A stretch of 64,000 bases of DNA from RPQJ01 sp963706535 (GTDB taxonomy: Bacteria; Pseudomonadota; Gammaproteobacteria; Steroidobacterales; Steroidobacteraceae), in NCBI GenBank assembly GCA_963706535.1, contig CAVPMU010000003.1:186001-250000 (forward strand), written 5' to 3'. Made by a program: the position numbers and the translations under genes. The notes beneath the pieces are model-generated. The model was not told the DNA's origin, did no database searches, and was given only the letters and a program-made list of their open reading frames with translations. The first letter of the stretch is position 1; each line of letters opens with the position of its first letter. Shown here piece by piece: positions 33,879-43,323 of the stretch.

Positions 33879-35708
33879 CTACGCCCCGCGGCTGCCGCGC
33901 AGCTTCTCCATCGCGATCATCAGCTCGATGCCGCGCAGCGTGAGCTCCGACTTGCCGAGCTCGCGCAGTGCCGACCACTCGCGGCGCAGCTCGCGCGCGA
34001 GCGCGTCGGGCAGCGACCTCAACCAGCCCTCGATCCTGAGGTCCACGAACTCGCGCTTCTCCTCGATGGTGAGCTCGCGCGCGAGCAGCAGCAGGCTCGC
34101 CTCCTCGGCGTCGATCATCGTCTGCAGCACGCTCCAGCGCTCGCCGGGGCGCTCGGCGCACAACGCCGCGAAGGCACTGCTGCCGGTCTTGCGCAGCAAC
34201 TCCTCCTCGCGCGTCGTGAGCGACTCGTGCTCCTTGGTCTCGTTCCAGCTGTCGGCCTCCTCCGCCATGAAGCGCAGGTAGAGCATCGCGAACAGGCAGG
34301 TCGGCTCGACGAGGTCCTCGCGCACCCGGGCGTCCACCCACAGCGCGGCTGCGGCCCTCAGGCACCTCTTCGCGGTGGTCTCGGCGAATTTCCGGCCGAA
34401 GACCAGCGCGACGGACTCGCGGACGAAGAACGGCAACTCGCTCGCGATGATCTCGCGGTATCCCGGAACGTGCCGGTCGAGCAGCACCGCCGCGCGCTTG
34501 TCGAGCGCGGCGAGGTCGCTCACCACCGCCGGCAGGCCGAGGGTGGTGCAACCGAGGTTGTAGTTGATGGCGCGCGGCAGACTGACGCCCTCGGGCCAGG
34601 CGTCGCGCAGGTCCCGGTTGTCGGGCAGTTCCGTGCCGCCGCCCCACTCCTCGGGGTACTCGGGGATCGAGCGCCCGTAATTGGCGGACCCGGTCGCCCG
34701 GATGCGCACGCGCGTCTGCGGCACCAGCCCGCCGAACGGCGCGATCAGCGGCGCGATGCGCAGCAGGGTCTGCGTGTGGGCCTTTACGCCTGCCTCGAGC
34801 AGACGGCGCAGCGATTCGCGCTCCGTCGTCCCCACCGCGGGCGCGTGCGTCCCCTGTGCCACGACCGCGCGGAACCTGGCCGCCAGCCGCTCCGCCTCCT
34901 CCGGCGCATCCGCGCGTATGCCCTGCATCGTGACGCCGTCCGCACGGGCGAACTGCGCGATCACGCCGGCGTGCTCCGGGTCGAACCCGCCGCGGAAACC
35001 GGCCCGCCCGGCACCGATCAGGAACGTGACCCGGGGCGGCGGCTCGCCGATGGCCGCGGCCCGCCGGGCGAGACGCCTCTCGGCCTCCCCACGCCCGGCG
35101 ACGGCGAGCGTGTAGGCGGCGTCGGTCGCGATCTTGCCGCTCTGCTCGGCCGTGTCGGACATCGCGACGAACACGCGCACCGTGGCCTCGCGACGATCGA
35201 AGCGCGTCGCGAAGCACGTTGGGGTGGGCAGGTCCACGAGCCCACGCCCGCGCTCGAGGCCCTGGTAGTAGGCCTCGAGCAGGTCCGGCAGGTGCGCGAG
35301 GGCACCGACGTTCTCGACCAGCGGCACGAGGCGCACGCGCGCCACCCGCGCCGAGAGCTCGGAACGCCGAGCCGCCGGGATGCGTGCCGAGAGGAACGCG
35401 TCGATGCGCTCGGGCGCACCGGCGAACAGGCCCTCGATGGCCTGCAGGTAGAGCGTGCCGATCTTCATGACCGCACCGAGCTCCGCACGCGAGTTCACCT
35501 GCGGCACGGTGAGTTCGTGGATCGCGTTCTGGGTCGGCGTGACGCCGACCTGCTCGCAGGCCAGCAGGAACAGGAAATTCGCCCGTGCGACCGACGCCAG
35601 GATCTTGGAGATCTTCTCCTCGTCCTGCTCGAGCCACGGGTTCGGCACCCGGAACAGCAGGTGGCGGTCCTCGCCGGGGATCACGCCGTGCCGCAGCAGC
35701 GCCATCAC
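33879..35708 (-). CDS. Archaeal-type PEP carboxylase, main part (downstream frame of a frameshifted fusion)
   Basis: About 609 codons matching the PEPcase_2 (archaeal-type PPC) family, which carboxylates PEP to oxaloacetate. Recognisable blocks are HLLFRVPNPWLEQDEEKI, ATVRVFVAMSDTAEQSGKIA, the family landmark VTFLIGAGRAGFRGGFDPEH with DGVTMQGIRADAPEEAERLA, and the C-terminal SLPRAINYNLGCTTLGLPAV. The N-terminal PPC portion (TGTKHPDSTAHRAEQ and LLDYEGRQISPDWLE) is encoded just upstream in another frame. ATG 35708 is therefore probably not a true start: the frame is open further upstream (NVPEKVVMALL), consistent with a 1-2 nt frameshift near 35,720-35,735. It could be a real split, an indel or programmed frameshifting. 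Confidence 0.75.
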   Translation of the reverse strand: MMALLRHGVIPGEDRHLLFRVPNPWLEQDEEKISKILASVARANFLFLLACEQVGVTPTQNAIHELTVPQVNSRAELGAVMKIGTLYLQAIEGLFAGAPERIDAFLSARIPAARRSELSARVARVRLVPLVENVGALAHLPDLLEAYYQGLERGRGLVDLPTPTCFATRFDRREATVRVFVAMSDTAEQSGKIATDAAYTLAVAGRGEAERRLARRAAAIGEPPPRVTFLIGAGRAGFRGGFDPEHAGVIAQFARADGVTMQGIRADAPEEAERLAARFRAVVAQGTHAPAVGTTERESLRRLLEAGVKAHTQTLLRIAPLIAPFGGLVPQTRVRIRATGSANYGRSIPEYPEEWGGGTELPDNRDLRDAWPEGVSLPRAINYNLGCTTLGLPAVVSDLAALDKRAAVLLDRHVPGYREIIASELPFFVRESVALVFGRKFAETTAKRCLRAAAALWVDARVREDLVEPTCLFAMLYLRFMAEEADSWNETKEHESLTTREEELLRKTGSSAFAALCAERPGERWSVLQTMIDAEEASLLLLARELTIEEKREFVDLRIEGWLRSLPDALARELRREWSALRELGKSELTLRGIELMIAMEKLRGSRGA

Positions 35709-37479
35709 GACCTTCTCCGGGACGTTCGAGCCAGTCGGGGCTGATCTGTCGCCCCTCGTAGTCGAGCAGCACCTCGCTGCAGGGGCCGAGCAGGTCCGCG
35801 ACCGACTCCTCGTACTCCGGGCGCGCCTCCACCAGCGGATGCCACTCGAGGTGGGTCAGGGCCGCTTCCGCGCGATCGAGCGCGCCTGCGGGCACGGACG
35901 CGATCGCGCGCGCGAGCTGCTCCGCGCGGTGTGCCGTCGAGTCGGGGTGCTTGGTGCCGGTGAGCCGCAGGGACTCGACCCGCGGGTGCTCGAGGAAGCG
36001 CTTGCGCGCCACCGCGAACGCCGTCCGCTCGAGCGCGTCGAGCGCGCCGTAGGCGTCCTCCGTGCAGATGCTCGACCAGACCGCGTCCTCGATGGGCTTG
36101 GCGGGCGCGCCGTTCGCGACGCCGGCCCCTGCGCCTTCCCTGCCCTTGCGTTCGAGTCGCTCGCGAACGCGGTCCATGAAGACCTCGAGCTCGCTCACGT
36201 CCTTCGATCCGTACGACAGCCGCTGCCAGGTGCCGTAGTGGTCGGCGAAGCTGCCCGAGAACGCGGCGAACGGAATGCCGCCCACGCCGCCCGCCAGCAG
36301 GAACTCGAATGCGTCGACCGAGTCGCGCACGATCGCACGCTCGCGCACGCCGTTGCGCAACCGCTCGAACGATTCGCCGACCAGTCCCGGGAAGGCGAGC
36401 GGCGAGTAGAACGTGCCGCCGAAATCCGTGCGCTCGACGCCGAGGTGCGCGAGCGCATCCGCCGCGCGGATCATGTAGTCGCGCCGCTCGCGCATGTACG
36501 GCGACGGCCGCCGCAGGGCCGCGAGCGGGCTCTGCAACGCCGCGAGTGCCCAGTCCTGCGCCAGCGTGGAGGGTGTCGCGACCAGCCACGCGGAGAGGTT
36601 CGCCAGCACCTCGCGCGCCCTCACGCCGCCCTCGCGGATCTGGTCCGACAGCACCAGCCAGCAGGCACGCGCGCCGGTCGAGGCACCGAACATGTCCATC
36701 TTCGACAGTCCGGAGAGCGTCACGACCCAGTTGCGCCACTCGGGATTGGCGAACGCCGGATTGACGAACGAGCCGACGTAGTCGAGCCGCTGATAGACGG
36801 AGTCGTACAGCACGAAGACCCGGTGCTTGACCGCGACGCGCACCAGTTCCTCGACCAGCTGCCGCGGATACACGCGCCCCGTCGGGTTGTGCGGGTTGTT
36901 GACGATGACCGAGGAGATCCCGCCGCCCGCGAGCAGTCGGTCGAGTTCCTCCGGGTCGGGTACGAACTCGGGCGGGCGCGTCGGCAGCTCCACCACGCGC
37001 TTGCCGGCCCGTTCGACGAACCAGTCGTATTCCCAGCTCGGCCGCGGCACGACCACGCCCGAGCCGTCCGGCCCGAGCACCTCGAGCACCATCGCGAGCC
37101 CGGAACGCGTGCCGGGCGTGAACAGCACTTCGTCGGGCAGGAAGCGCACGTCGGACGAGGGATAGTCGAGCAGGCCGTCGCGGTTGATGAACTCGACGAC
37201 CTCGCTGCGCACGTCCATGCGCCCGACCGCCGGGCCGTAGCTGTGCACCGTGTTGCGCGTGATGCGCTGGGCGGCCCGCACGACTTCCGGGTGCGGCGCG
37301 AAGTCCGCGTTCTTGTAGTCGCCCTGCGTGAGGTCGAGCGCGCCTTCCTGCTGCACCCGGCGCGCGAAGGCACGGACCAGCGGCTCGGGCGTGGCCAGCG
37401 CCTTGCGGGACAGGCCCACTGCGGTCGCGGGCATGGCGGCGGGAACCGCTGGACTGGTGGACTGGCGGGTGTTCGGCAT
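35705..37479 (-). CDS. Class I/II aminotransferase fused to the N-terminus of archaeal-type PEP carboxylase
   Basis: From ATG 37479 (MPNTRQ...) the first 440 or so residues are a fold-type I PLP aminotransferase: LTQGDYKNADFAPHPEVVRA, FTPGTRSGLAMVLEVLGPD, VIVNNPHNPTGRVYPRQL, VLYDSVYQRLDYVGSF and the PLP lysine in TLSGLSKMDMFGASTGARAC. A linker (EGAGAGVANGAPAKPIED) leads to the PPC N-terminal region LRLTGTKHPDSTAHRAEQLA ... LLDYEGRQISPDWLE. The frame then departs from PPC similarity near 35,730, while similarity resumes one frame over. PPC makes oxaloacetate and an aspartate-type aminotransferase would convert it to aspartate, so the fusion suggests channelling. The aminotransferase substrate is not proven. 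No clear ribosome site. Confidence 0.7.
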
Positions 37480-37631
37480 GGTCGTCACTCGAGGAGTACC
37501 GCGAGAGTCTACTCGCGACCGCCGCCTCGTTCGAACACTCCGTTCGGCTGCGCCACCGCAACGGTGGAAGTCCGAGATCGACGGGGATTTTGCAAGCGGT
37601 ACATTACGCAGTCTGCCCACGGAGTCCACGC

Positions 37632-38717
37632 ATGACGAACCTGTTCGACCCGCTCGAGTTCGCGCATGGGCCGCGCATGAAGAACCGCTTCATGCTGTCG
37701 CCGCTCACCAACTGCCAGAGCCACGACGACGGCCGACTGTCGGAGGAGGAGTTCAACTGGCTCACGCTGCGCGCGCGAGGCGGCTTCGGCCTGACGATGA
37801 CCTGCGCCTCGCACGTGCAGCCACGGGGACGCGGGTTCCCGGGCCAGCTCGGCATCTACTCCGACGCCCACGTCGACGGACTGGCGCGCCTGGCACAGGC
37901 GATCAAGGCGCAGGGGAGCCTGGCGATGGTCCAGCTGCACCACGCCGGGATGCGTTCACCCGCCGCGCTCATCGGCACCCAGCCGGTCTGCCCGTCCGAC
38001 GATGCCGAGACCGGCGCACGTGCGCTGACGCTCGTGGAGATCGAGCAGCTGCAGGAGGACTTCGTCGCCGCGGCGCTGCGCGCCGAGCGCGCGGGCTTCG
38101 ACGGCGTCGAGGTCCACGGCGCGCACGGCTACGTGCTGTGCCAGTTCCTGAGCGCCGGGATAAACCGTCGGACCGACCACTACGGCGGCACGCTCGAGAA
38201 CCGTTCGCGCCTCCTGTTCGAGATCGTCGGCGCGATCCGTGCGCGTTGCCGGCCCGACTTCATCGTCGGCGTGCGCCTCTCGCCCGAGCGCTTCGGCCTC
38301 GAACTCGCGGAGATCCGCGAGGTGGCGCAGGGACTGATGACGGGCGGAGCCATCGACCTGCTCGACCTGTCGCTCTGGGACGTGTTCAAGGAGCCGCAGG
38401 ACGAGCGCTACCAGGGCCGCAGCCTGCTCTCGTATTTCACCGAACTCGAGCGCGGCCGCGTGCGTCTCGGGGCGGCCGGGAAGATCATGGGTGGGCGCGA
38501 TGCCGCCCGCTGCCTCGAGGCCGGGGCCGACATTGCCGTCGTCGGCCGCGGTGCCATCCTGCACCACGACTTCCCCGAGCGCCTGCGGGCGGACCCGCAG
38601 TTCGAGTCGATCCACACCCCGGTGAGCCAGGCATACCTGCTGAGCGAAGGACTGAGCCCCGCCTTCATCACCTACATGGGCAACTGGAAGGGCTTCGTGG
38701 AGGGCACTGCGGCATGA
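37632..38717 (+). CDS. NADH:flavin oxidoreductase / Old Yellow Enzyme family
   Basis: 361-residue FMN-dependent ene-reductase-like TIM barrel. It starts MTNLFDPLEFAHGPRMKNRF; signature parts are MSPLTN-like LSPLTNCQSHDDGRL, QLHHAGMRSP, the FMN/substrate motif GVEVHGAHGYVLCQFLS, NRRTDHYGGTLENRSRLLFE and the phosphate-binding AGADIAVVGRGAILHHDF. It overlaps the next gene (ATGA). The substrate is unknown. An upstream in-frame ATG at 37590 is rejected because it adds non-conserved residues. Confidence 0.93.
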   Translation: MTNLFDPLEFAHGPRMKNRFMLSPLTNCQSHDDGRLSEEEFNWLTLRARGGFGLTMTCASHVQPRGRGFPGQLGIYSDAHVDGLARLAQAIKAQGSLAMVQLHHAGMRSPAALIGTQPVCPSDDAETGARALTLVEIEQLQEDFVAAALRAERAGFDGVEVHGAHGYVLCQFLSAGINRRTDHYGGTLENRSRLLFEIVGAIRARCRPDFIVGVRLSPERFGLELAEIREVAQGLMTGGAIDLLDLSLWDVFKEPQDERYQGRSLLSYFTELERGRVRLGAAGKIMGGRDAARCLEAGADIAVVGRGAILHHDFPERLRADPQFESIHTPVSQAYLLSEGLSPAFITYMGNWKGFVEGTAA

Positions 38718-39454
38718 GCACGAACTTCCCGGTGGTCATCCACCACAATCCCGCCTGTGGCACCTCGCGCAAGGTCCTCGCGGCCATCGAGGCTGCGGGC
38801 CATGTGCCGACCGTGGTCGAATACCTGGAGACGGGGTGGACGCGACCGCAATTGCAGGGACTGTTCGCAGCAGCTGGCCTGACGCCGCGCACGGCGCTGC
38901 GGACGGAGCGGTCTCCCGCGGCGGAACTCGGCCTTCTGGCGGACGAGGTGAGCGATGACGCGATCCTGGCGGCGATGCTCGAGCATCCCGTGCTGGTGAA
39001 CCGGCCGATCGTCTGCACGCCCTGGGGCGTTAGGCTCTGCCGGCCTGCCGAGGCCGTGCTCGACCTGCTCGAGCCGCCGCCGGCCCAGCGGGATCCCGCG
39101 CCGGCGAGCGCAGCAAGCGCAAGAACCGCGCAGGCAACCGTCCACGACGCGTTGTCGCAGGGACGCCCGGCAGCCGGGAAGCTTGCCATCCCGGTTTTCT
39201 CGCACGGCACGCTGCAGGTGGAGATGTATGCCCCGGCCGGCGTGGACCGGCAGTCCCCTCACGAGCGCGACGAGATCTATGTCATCGCGCGCGGCACGGG
39301 GTCGTTCTGGAACGGGGAATCACGCCGCCCGGTCGAGCCGGGCACGTTCCTGTTCGTGGCCGCCGGTCAACCGCACCGCTTCGAGTGGTTCTCGCCGGAT
39401 TTCGCGGCCTGGGTGTTCTTCTACGGCCCGCCCGGGGGCGAGGTCCACGCCTGA
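38714..39454 (+). CDS. ArsC-type arsenate reductase fused to a cupin domain
   Basis: 246 residues in one frame. Residues 1-125 are a complete glutaredoxin-dependent ArsC domain: catalytic HNPACGTSR near 11-19, TALRTERSPAAELGL, and NRPIVCTPWGVRLCRPAEAV with the conserved arginines. After an Ala/Pro linker, residues 150-246 form a cupin (VDRQSPHERDEIYVIARGTG, VEPGTFLFVAAGQPHRFEWF). The cupin His/Glu positions look intact, so it may bind a metal or small ligand. Such a fusion is unusual; arsenate reduction with an attached sensor, binding or dioxygenase-like module is inference. Co-transcribed with the Old Yellow Enzyme gene. Confidence 0.85.
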   Translation: MSTNFPVVIHHNPACGTSRKVLAAIEAAGHVPTVVEYLETGWTRPQLQGLFAAAGLTPRTALRTERSPAAELGLLADEVSDDAILAAMLEHPVLVNRPIVCTPWGVRLCRPAEAVLDLLEPPPAQRDPAPASAASARTAQATVHDALSQGRPAAGKLAIPVFSHGTLQVEMYAPAGVDRQSPHERDEIYVIARGTGSFWNGESRRPVEPGTFLFVAAGQPHRFEWFSPDFAAWVFFYGPPGGEVHA

Positions 39455-39458
39455 GCGT

Positions 39459-41300
39459 TCAGTCGATCGCGCAGGCGAGGCAGTAGGCGTAGAGGCTGCG
39501 CGGATCGGTGAGGCGCGCGAGGCGCTGCGCCTCGCTCACCAGCGGCGACAGCGCCGCGGGAACCCGCGGCAGCGCACCTTCCGGCAGCGCTCGCGCGACC
39601 AGGCGGGCGAGCCGGGTCTCGAAACGAAGTCCCAGCGCCTCGCCGATGCCGACCCCGGCGTCGAAGTATTCGGTGTCGTAGTCCTCGAGCGCAGCCAGTT
39701 CCGCGGCGAGCGCGACCGCGTCCTCGAAGCCGCCCAACTGGTCGACGAGGCCGAGCTCGAGCGCCTCGGCGCCGGCCCACACCCGCCCCTGTGCAATGCC
39801 GTCGATGGTCGCGACGTCCTTGCCGCGCGCCTTGGCCACCCGGCCGATGAACTGGCGGTACTCGTACTCGATGCTCTGCTGCAGGATGTCGCGGGAGGCC
39901 TCGCCGAGCGCGCGATCGCCGCGGAATTCGCCCGACAGCGCGGTCGTGCCGACGCCGTCCGCATGCACGCCGACCTTCGCGAGCGTGCGCTGGAAGGTGG
40001 GGAACATCGCGAAGATGCCGATCGAGCCGGTGAGCGTGGCCGGGCTCGCGACGATGCGGTCCGCGTCCATCGCGATGTAGTAGCCGCCCGACGCCGCCAG
40101 GCTGCTCATCGAGGCCACCACCGGCTTGCCTGCCTCGCGCAGCGCCGCCACCTCGCGACGGATCACCTCGCTCGCGAAAGTGCTGCCGCCCGGGCTGTCG
40201 ATGCGCAGCACCACGGCCTTGACCGCGTCGTCGAAGCGCGCTTCGCGCAACTGCTGCGAGAGGGTGTCGGAACCGATCATGCCGGGCGGCTGCTCGCCCG
40301 GGAGGATCTCGCCCGAGGCCACGATGATGGCCACCTTGTCCTCGGGTCGCGATTCGAGCGCCCGCTGCGAGCGCACGTTGGCGAGGTAGGACGCGTGGTC
40401 CACTCCCACGTAGGAATGCGTGTCCTCGTCCTCGCCGGTGAGCTGCACGAGGCGCTCCCCGACCTCGTAGCGGCCCTTGAGCGAGGTGACGAGGCCGGCG
40501 TCGAGCGCCATCTGCGCCAGGTTGCCCTCCGCCTTGCGCAGCGCCGCGGGCGCCTCGTCGGCGTAGGCCTGCAGGCGCTCCGGCTCGAACTCGCGCACGC
40601 GCGCGACCTCGGCCTTGTAGTTCTTCCACAGCGTGTTGAGCCAGACCAGGCTTTCCTCGCGTTCCGCGGGCGACATGTCGTTGCGGCTGAACATCTCGAC
40701 CGCGGACTTGTACTGGCCCACGCGGAACACGTTCCAGTCGATGGCGAGCTTGTCGAGTGCGTCCTTCACGAACAGCCCGTAGTTCGCGTAGCCGTCGATG
40801 TAGGCGATGCCCTGGGGATCGAGGTAGATCTCGTCGGCGCGCGCCGCGAGGTAGTACTGGGCCTGGTCGTAGTAGTCGCCGTAGGCGATCACCGGCTTGC
40901 CGGCGGCGCGGAAGCCGTCGATCGCCAACGCGATCTCGTGCAGCTTCGGCACACCCGCGCCGCTCATGCCGCCGAGATCGAGGTAGAGCGAGCTGATGCG
41001 GTCGTCGGCGGTGGCCGACTCGATGGCCTCGACGAGGTCGCGCAGCTGGGTCTGCGCCGGCTGCTGGCGCAGGCTCTCGGCGACGGCGCGCTCGAGCGGG
41101 TCGCCGGTGTACTGCTCGACGATCGGTCCCTGCGGCGCCACGACCAGCGCGGCCCGGTCGTGCACGAGCGGGATGGGGCGGGAGAAGACGCCCCACAGCG
41201 CGCCGAACAGCGCGAGCAGCAGGACCAGGTGCAGGACCTTGCGCAGCCCGTCGAGGCCGCTCCAGATCCAGGCGAAGATTCGTCCGATGGCGCGGAACAT
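39459..41300 (-). CDS. sppA: Signal peptide peptidase SppA, 67-kDa type
   Basis: 613-residue inner-membrane serine protease degrading cleaved signal peptides. One N-terminal membrane anchor (VLHLVLLLALFGALWGVFS) precedes two tandem ClpP-like domains. The catalytic Lys/Ser dyad of this long type is split: Lys in the N-terminal domain (WNVFRVGQYKSAVEMFSR) and Ser in the C-terminal domain (VVASMSSLAASGGYYIAMDA). Also visible are VVLRIDSPGGSTFASEVIRR and the SIGIFAMFPTFQ strand. Convergent with the ArsC-cupin gene (4 bp apart). Confidence 0.95.
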   Translation of the reverse strand: MFRAIGRIFAWIWSGLDGLRKVLHLVLLLALFGALWGVFSRPIPLVHDRAALVVAPQGPIVEQYTGDPLERAVAESLRQQPAQTQLRDLVEAIESATADDRISSLYLDLGGMSGAGVPKLHEIALAIDGFRAAGKPVIAYGDYYDQAQYYLAARADEIYLDPQGIAYIDGYANYGLFVKDALDKLAIDWNVFRVGQYKSAVEMFSRNDMSPAEREESLVWLNTLWKNYKAEVARVREFEPERLQAYADEAPAALRKAEGNLAQMALDAGLVTSLKGRYEVGERLVQLTGEDEDTHSYVGVDHASYLANVRSQRALESRPEDKVAIIVASGEILPGEQPPGMIGSDTLSQQLREARFDDAVKAVVLRIDSPGGSTFASEVIRREVAALREAGKPVVASMSSLAASGGYYIAMDADRIVASPATLTGSIGIFAMFPTFQRTLAKVGVHADGVGTTALSGEFRGDRALGEASRDILQQSIEYEYRQFIGRVAKARGKDVATIDGIAQGRVWAGAEALELGLVDQLGGFEDAVALAAELAALEDYDTEYFDAGVGIGEALGLRFETRLARLVARALPEGALPRVPAALSPLVSEAQRLARLTDPRSLYAYCLACAID

Positions 41301-41361
41301 CGTGGTGTGGCGCGGCGCGCGGCGTGGCCCGAGGCACGCCGCGCGCCCGGCCGGTTCCGCG

Positions 41362-41706
41362 TCAGACCTTCTCTTCGATGCGGGCAGCCTTGCCCGTCAG
41401 GTCGCGGAGGTAGTACAGCTTCGCGCGACGCACGTTGCCACGGCGCTTGACCGTGATGTTGCCGAGCGCCGGGCTGTAGGTCTGGAACACGCGCTCCACG
41501 CCCTCGCCGTGCGAGATCTTGCGCACGGTGAACGACGAATTGAGGCCGCGGTTGCTCTTCGCGATGACCACACCCTCGTAGGCCTGCACGCGCTCGCGGT
41601 CGCCTTCCTTCACCTTCACCTCGACGACGACGGTGTCGCCCGGGCCGAATTCCGGCACTTCACGCTTCATGCGCTCGCTTTCGAGCGTGGCAATGATGTT
41701 GCTCAT
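41362..41706 (-). CDS. rplS: 50S ribosomal protein L19
   Basis: 114 residues, normal length. Typical blocks are FGPGDTVVVEVKVKEGDRER, VQAYEGVVIAKSNRGLNSSF, TVRKISHGEGVERVFQTYSP and RRAKLYYLRDLTGKAARI. It lies at the inter-subunit interface of the ribosome. Last gene of rpsP-rimM-trmD-rplS; its ATG overlaps the trmD stop codon. Confidence 0.98.
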   Translation of the reverse strand: MSNIIATLESERMKREVPEFGPGDTVVVEVKVKEGDRERVQAYEGVVIAKSNRGLNSSFTVRKISHGEGVERVFQTYSPALGNITVKRRGNVRRAKLYYLRDLTGKAARIEEKV

Positions 41707-42485
41707 TTCTCACCTTCTCGCAGTGTTGCTTCCGATGCCCCGTGTCGCGTCGCGTCCTGCTCCGCCTGGTACTCGTCGAGGAGCCTGCGCTCCTCCTTGC
41801 TCAATTCCCGTTGCCCGAGCAGGTCCGGGCGCCTCGCCCAGGTCCTGCCGAGCGACTGCTTCAGCCGCCAGCGCCCGATCGCGGCGTGGTTGCCGCCGAG
41901 CAGCACCGGCGGCACCTCCCGCCCTTCCCAGGACTCGGGCCGCGTGTAGTGCGGCCAGTCGAGCAGCCCGGTGGCGAACGACTCCTGCTCGGCCGACTCC
42001 GCGCAGCCGAGCGTGCCCGGCAACAGCCGCGCCACCGCGTCGACCAGCATCAGCGCCGGCAGCTCGCCGCCGCTCAGCACCACGTCGCCCACGGACAGCG
42101 ATTCGTCCGTGTACGCCTCGACGAAGCGCTCGTCCACTCCCTCGTAGCGGCCGGCCACCAGCACCAGCGCGCCGGTCCCGGCGAGCTCGGCCACCCTGCG
42201 CTGCGTCACCGGCGCGCCGTCCGCTGCCAGGTAGATCCGCCGCGCCCCGGGCGCCCGCCCGATCGCCTCCATCAGGGCGAGCCGCAGCGGCTCCGCCTTC
42301 AGCACCATGCCGGGGCCACCGCCGTAGGGTCGGTCGTCCACCGTCTTGTGCACGTCCGTGGCGAATTGCCGCGGATTCACCGTTTCCACGGCCAGCACGC
42401 CCCGCTCGATCGCCCTGCCGAGCACGCCGAACCTGAGCGCCTGCTCGATGAACTCGGGGAACAACGTGACGACCACGATCTTCAC
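41703..42485 (-). CDS. trmD: tRNA (guanine-37-N1)-methyltransferase
   Basis: 260-residue SPOUT methyltransferase that makes m1G37 in tRNAs reading CNN and preventing +1 frameshifts. MKIVVVTLFPEFIEQALRFG at the start, TVDDRPYGGGPGMVLKAEPL, the trefoil-knot SAM site (LVAGRYEGVDERFVEAYTDE, SVGDVVLSGGELPALMLVDA) and the C-terminal KQSLGRTWARRPDLL. Third gene of the classic S16-L19 operon. Confidence 0.98.
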   Translation of the reverse strand: MKIVVVTLFPEFIEQALRFGVLGRAIERGVLAVETVNPRQFATDVHKTVDDRPYGGGPGMVLKAEPLRLALMEAIGRAPGARRIYLAADGAPVTQRRVAELAGTGALVLVAGRYEGVDERFVEAYTDESLSVGDVVLSGGELPALMLVDAVARLLPGTLGCAESAEQESFATGLLDWPHYTRPESWEGREVPPVLLGGNHAAIGRWRLKQSLGRTWARRPDLLGQRELSKEERRLLDEYQAEQDATRHGASEATLREGEK

Positions 42486-42498
42486 GCCCGCCCCTGCC

Positions 42499-43020
42499 TC
42501 AATCGTCCGGATGCCAGTCCAGCGTCACGCGGCCCGCCGCGAGGTCCACGGCCACCAGCCGTTCCGGTACCAGCGGGACCAGTCGCTCCCGGTCGCCCTT
42601 CAGCACCAGCACCGGGTGCGCCGGCAGCTCCAGGATCTGCTCGATCCGTCCAAGCGGCACGCCCGCGACGTTGACGGTCTCGAGTCCCAGCAGGTCATGC
42701 CAGTAGAACTCGCCCGGCTCCGCCGGTGGCAGCTCGTCCCGCCCGACCTGGACCTCGGTCCCGTTCAGGGCCTGCGCCTGCTCCCGCGTCGCCACGCCGT
42801 CCAGCTGGACGGCCACGGCCCGTCCGGCCCGCTTCCAGTCGAGAACCGCCCGGCGCTCGGACTTGCCGGCGCGGACGAGATCCCAGCCCGGAAAATCCAC
42901 GATGCCTTCGGGCGGGTCGGTGTACGAAGTCACCTTGACCCAGCCCTTCACCCCGAACGGGGCCCCGATCCGGCCGAGCACCACGGCGTCCCCGCCATGT
43001 CCGGGACGCTCCGGGCTCAT
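42499..43020 (-). CDS. rimM: Ribosome maturation factor RimM
   Basis: 173 residues: N-terminal RimM barrel (VLGRIGAPFGVKGWVKVTSY) and C-terminal PRC-barrel (EFYWHDLLGLETVNVAGVPL, VPLVPERLVAVDLAAGRVTL). Assists 30S head assembly by binding S19. ATG 43020 is the start consistent with the family; it lies 16 nt after rpsP. Confidence 0.96.
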   Translation of the reverse strand: MSPERPGHGGDAVVLGRIGAPFGVKGWVKVTSYTDPPEGIVDFPGWDLVRAGKSERRAVLDWKRAGRAVAVQLDGVATREQAQALNGTEVQVGRDELPPAEPGEFYWHDLLGLETVNVAGVPLGRIEQILELPAHPVLVLKGDRERLVPLVPERLVAVDLAAGRVTLDWHPDD

Positions 43021-43036
43021 GCCGTACACCGCCCGG

Positions 43037-43297
43037 TCAGGCCGCGGCCGCGGCCCTGGTCTTGCGGTAGCTCTTGAGCAGCTGCGCCACGCGCTCGGAG
43101 GGCTGCGCACCGCGGGCGACCCAGTGGTCGACGCGCTCGAGGTCGAGGCGCACTTCCTCGCTGGCGCCGCGCGCCACCGGATTGTAGAAACCCACCTGCT
43201 CGAGCGTGCCACCGACGCTGCGGCGGCTGTCGGTCACGACGACGTGGTAGAAGGGTTCCTTCTTGCCACCGCGGCGCATCAATCGGATCGTCACCAT
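43037..43297 (-). CDS. rpsP: 30S ribosomal protein S16
   Basis: 86 residues: MVTIRLMRRGGKKEPFYHVV, VTDSRRSVGG, VGFYNPVARG and the segment LERVDHWVARGAQPSERVAQ are consensus S16. First gene of the rpsP-rimM-trmD-rplS operon, transcribed away from the ffh 3' end on the same strand. Confidence 0.98.
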   Translation of the reverse strand: MVTIRLMRRGGKKEPFYHVVVTDSRRSVGGTLEQVGFYNPVARGASEEVRLDLERVDHWVARGAQPSERVAQLLKSYRKTRAAAAA

Positions 43298-43323
43298 CTT
43301 CTGGCTATGCCTCTGTTGGGGCG

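Noticed and set aside
32674..35704. Continuation of the aminotransferase-PPC frame through kbl/tdh on the minus strand
   Set aside because: After about 35,730 the translation loses all PPC similarity and runs antisense to tdh and kbl; the PPC similarity continues in another frame.
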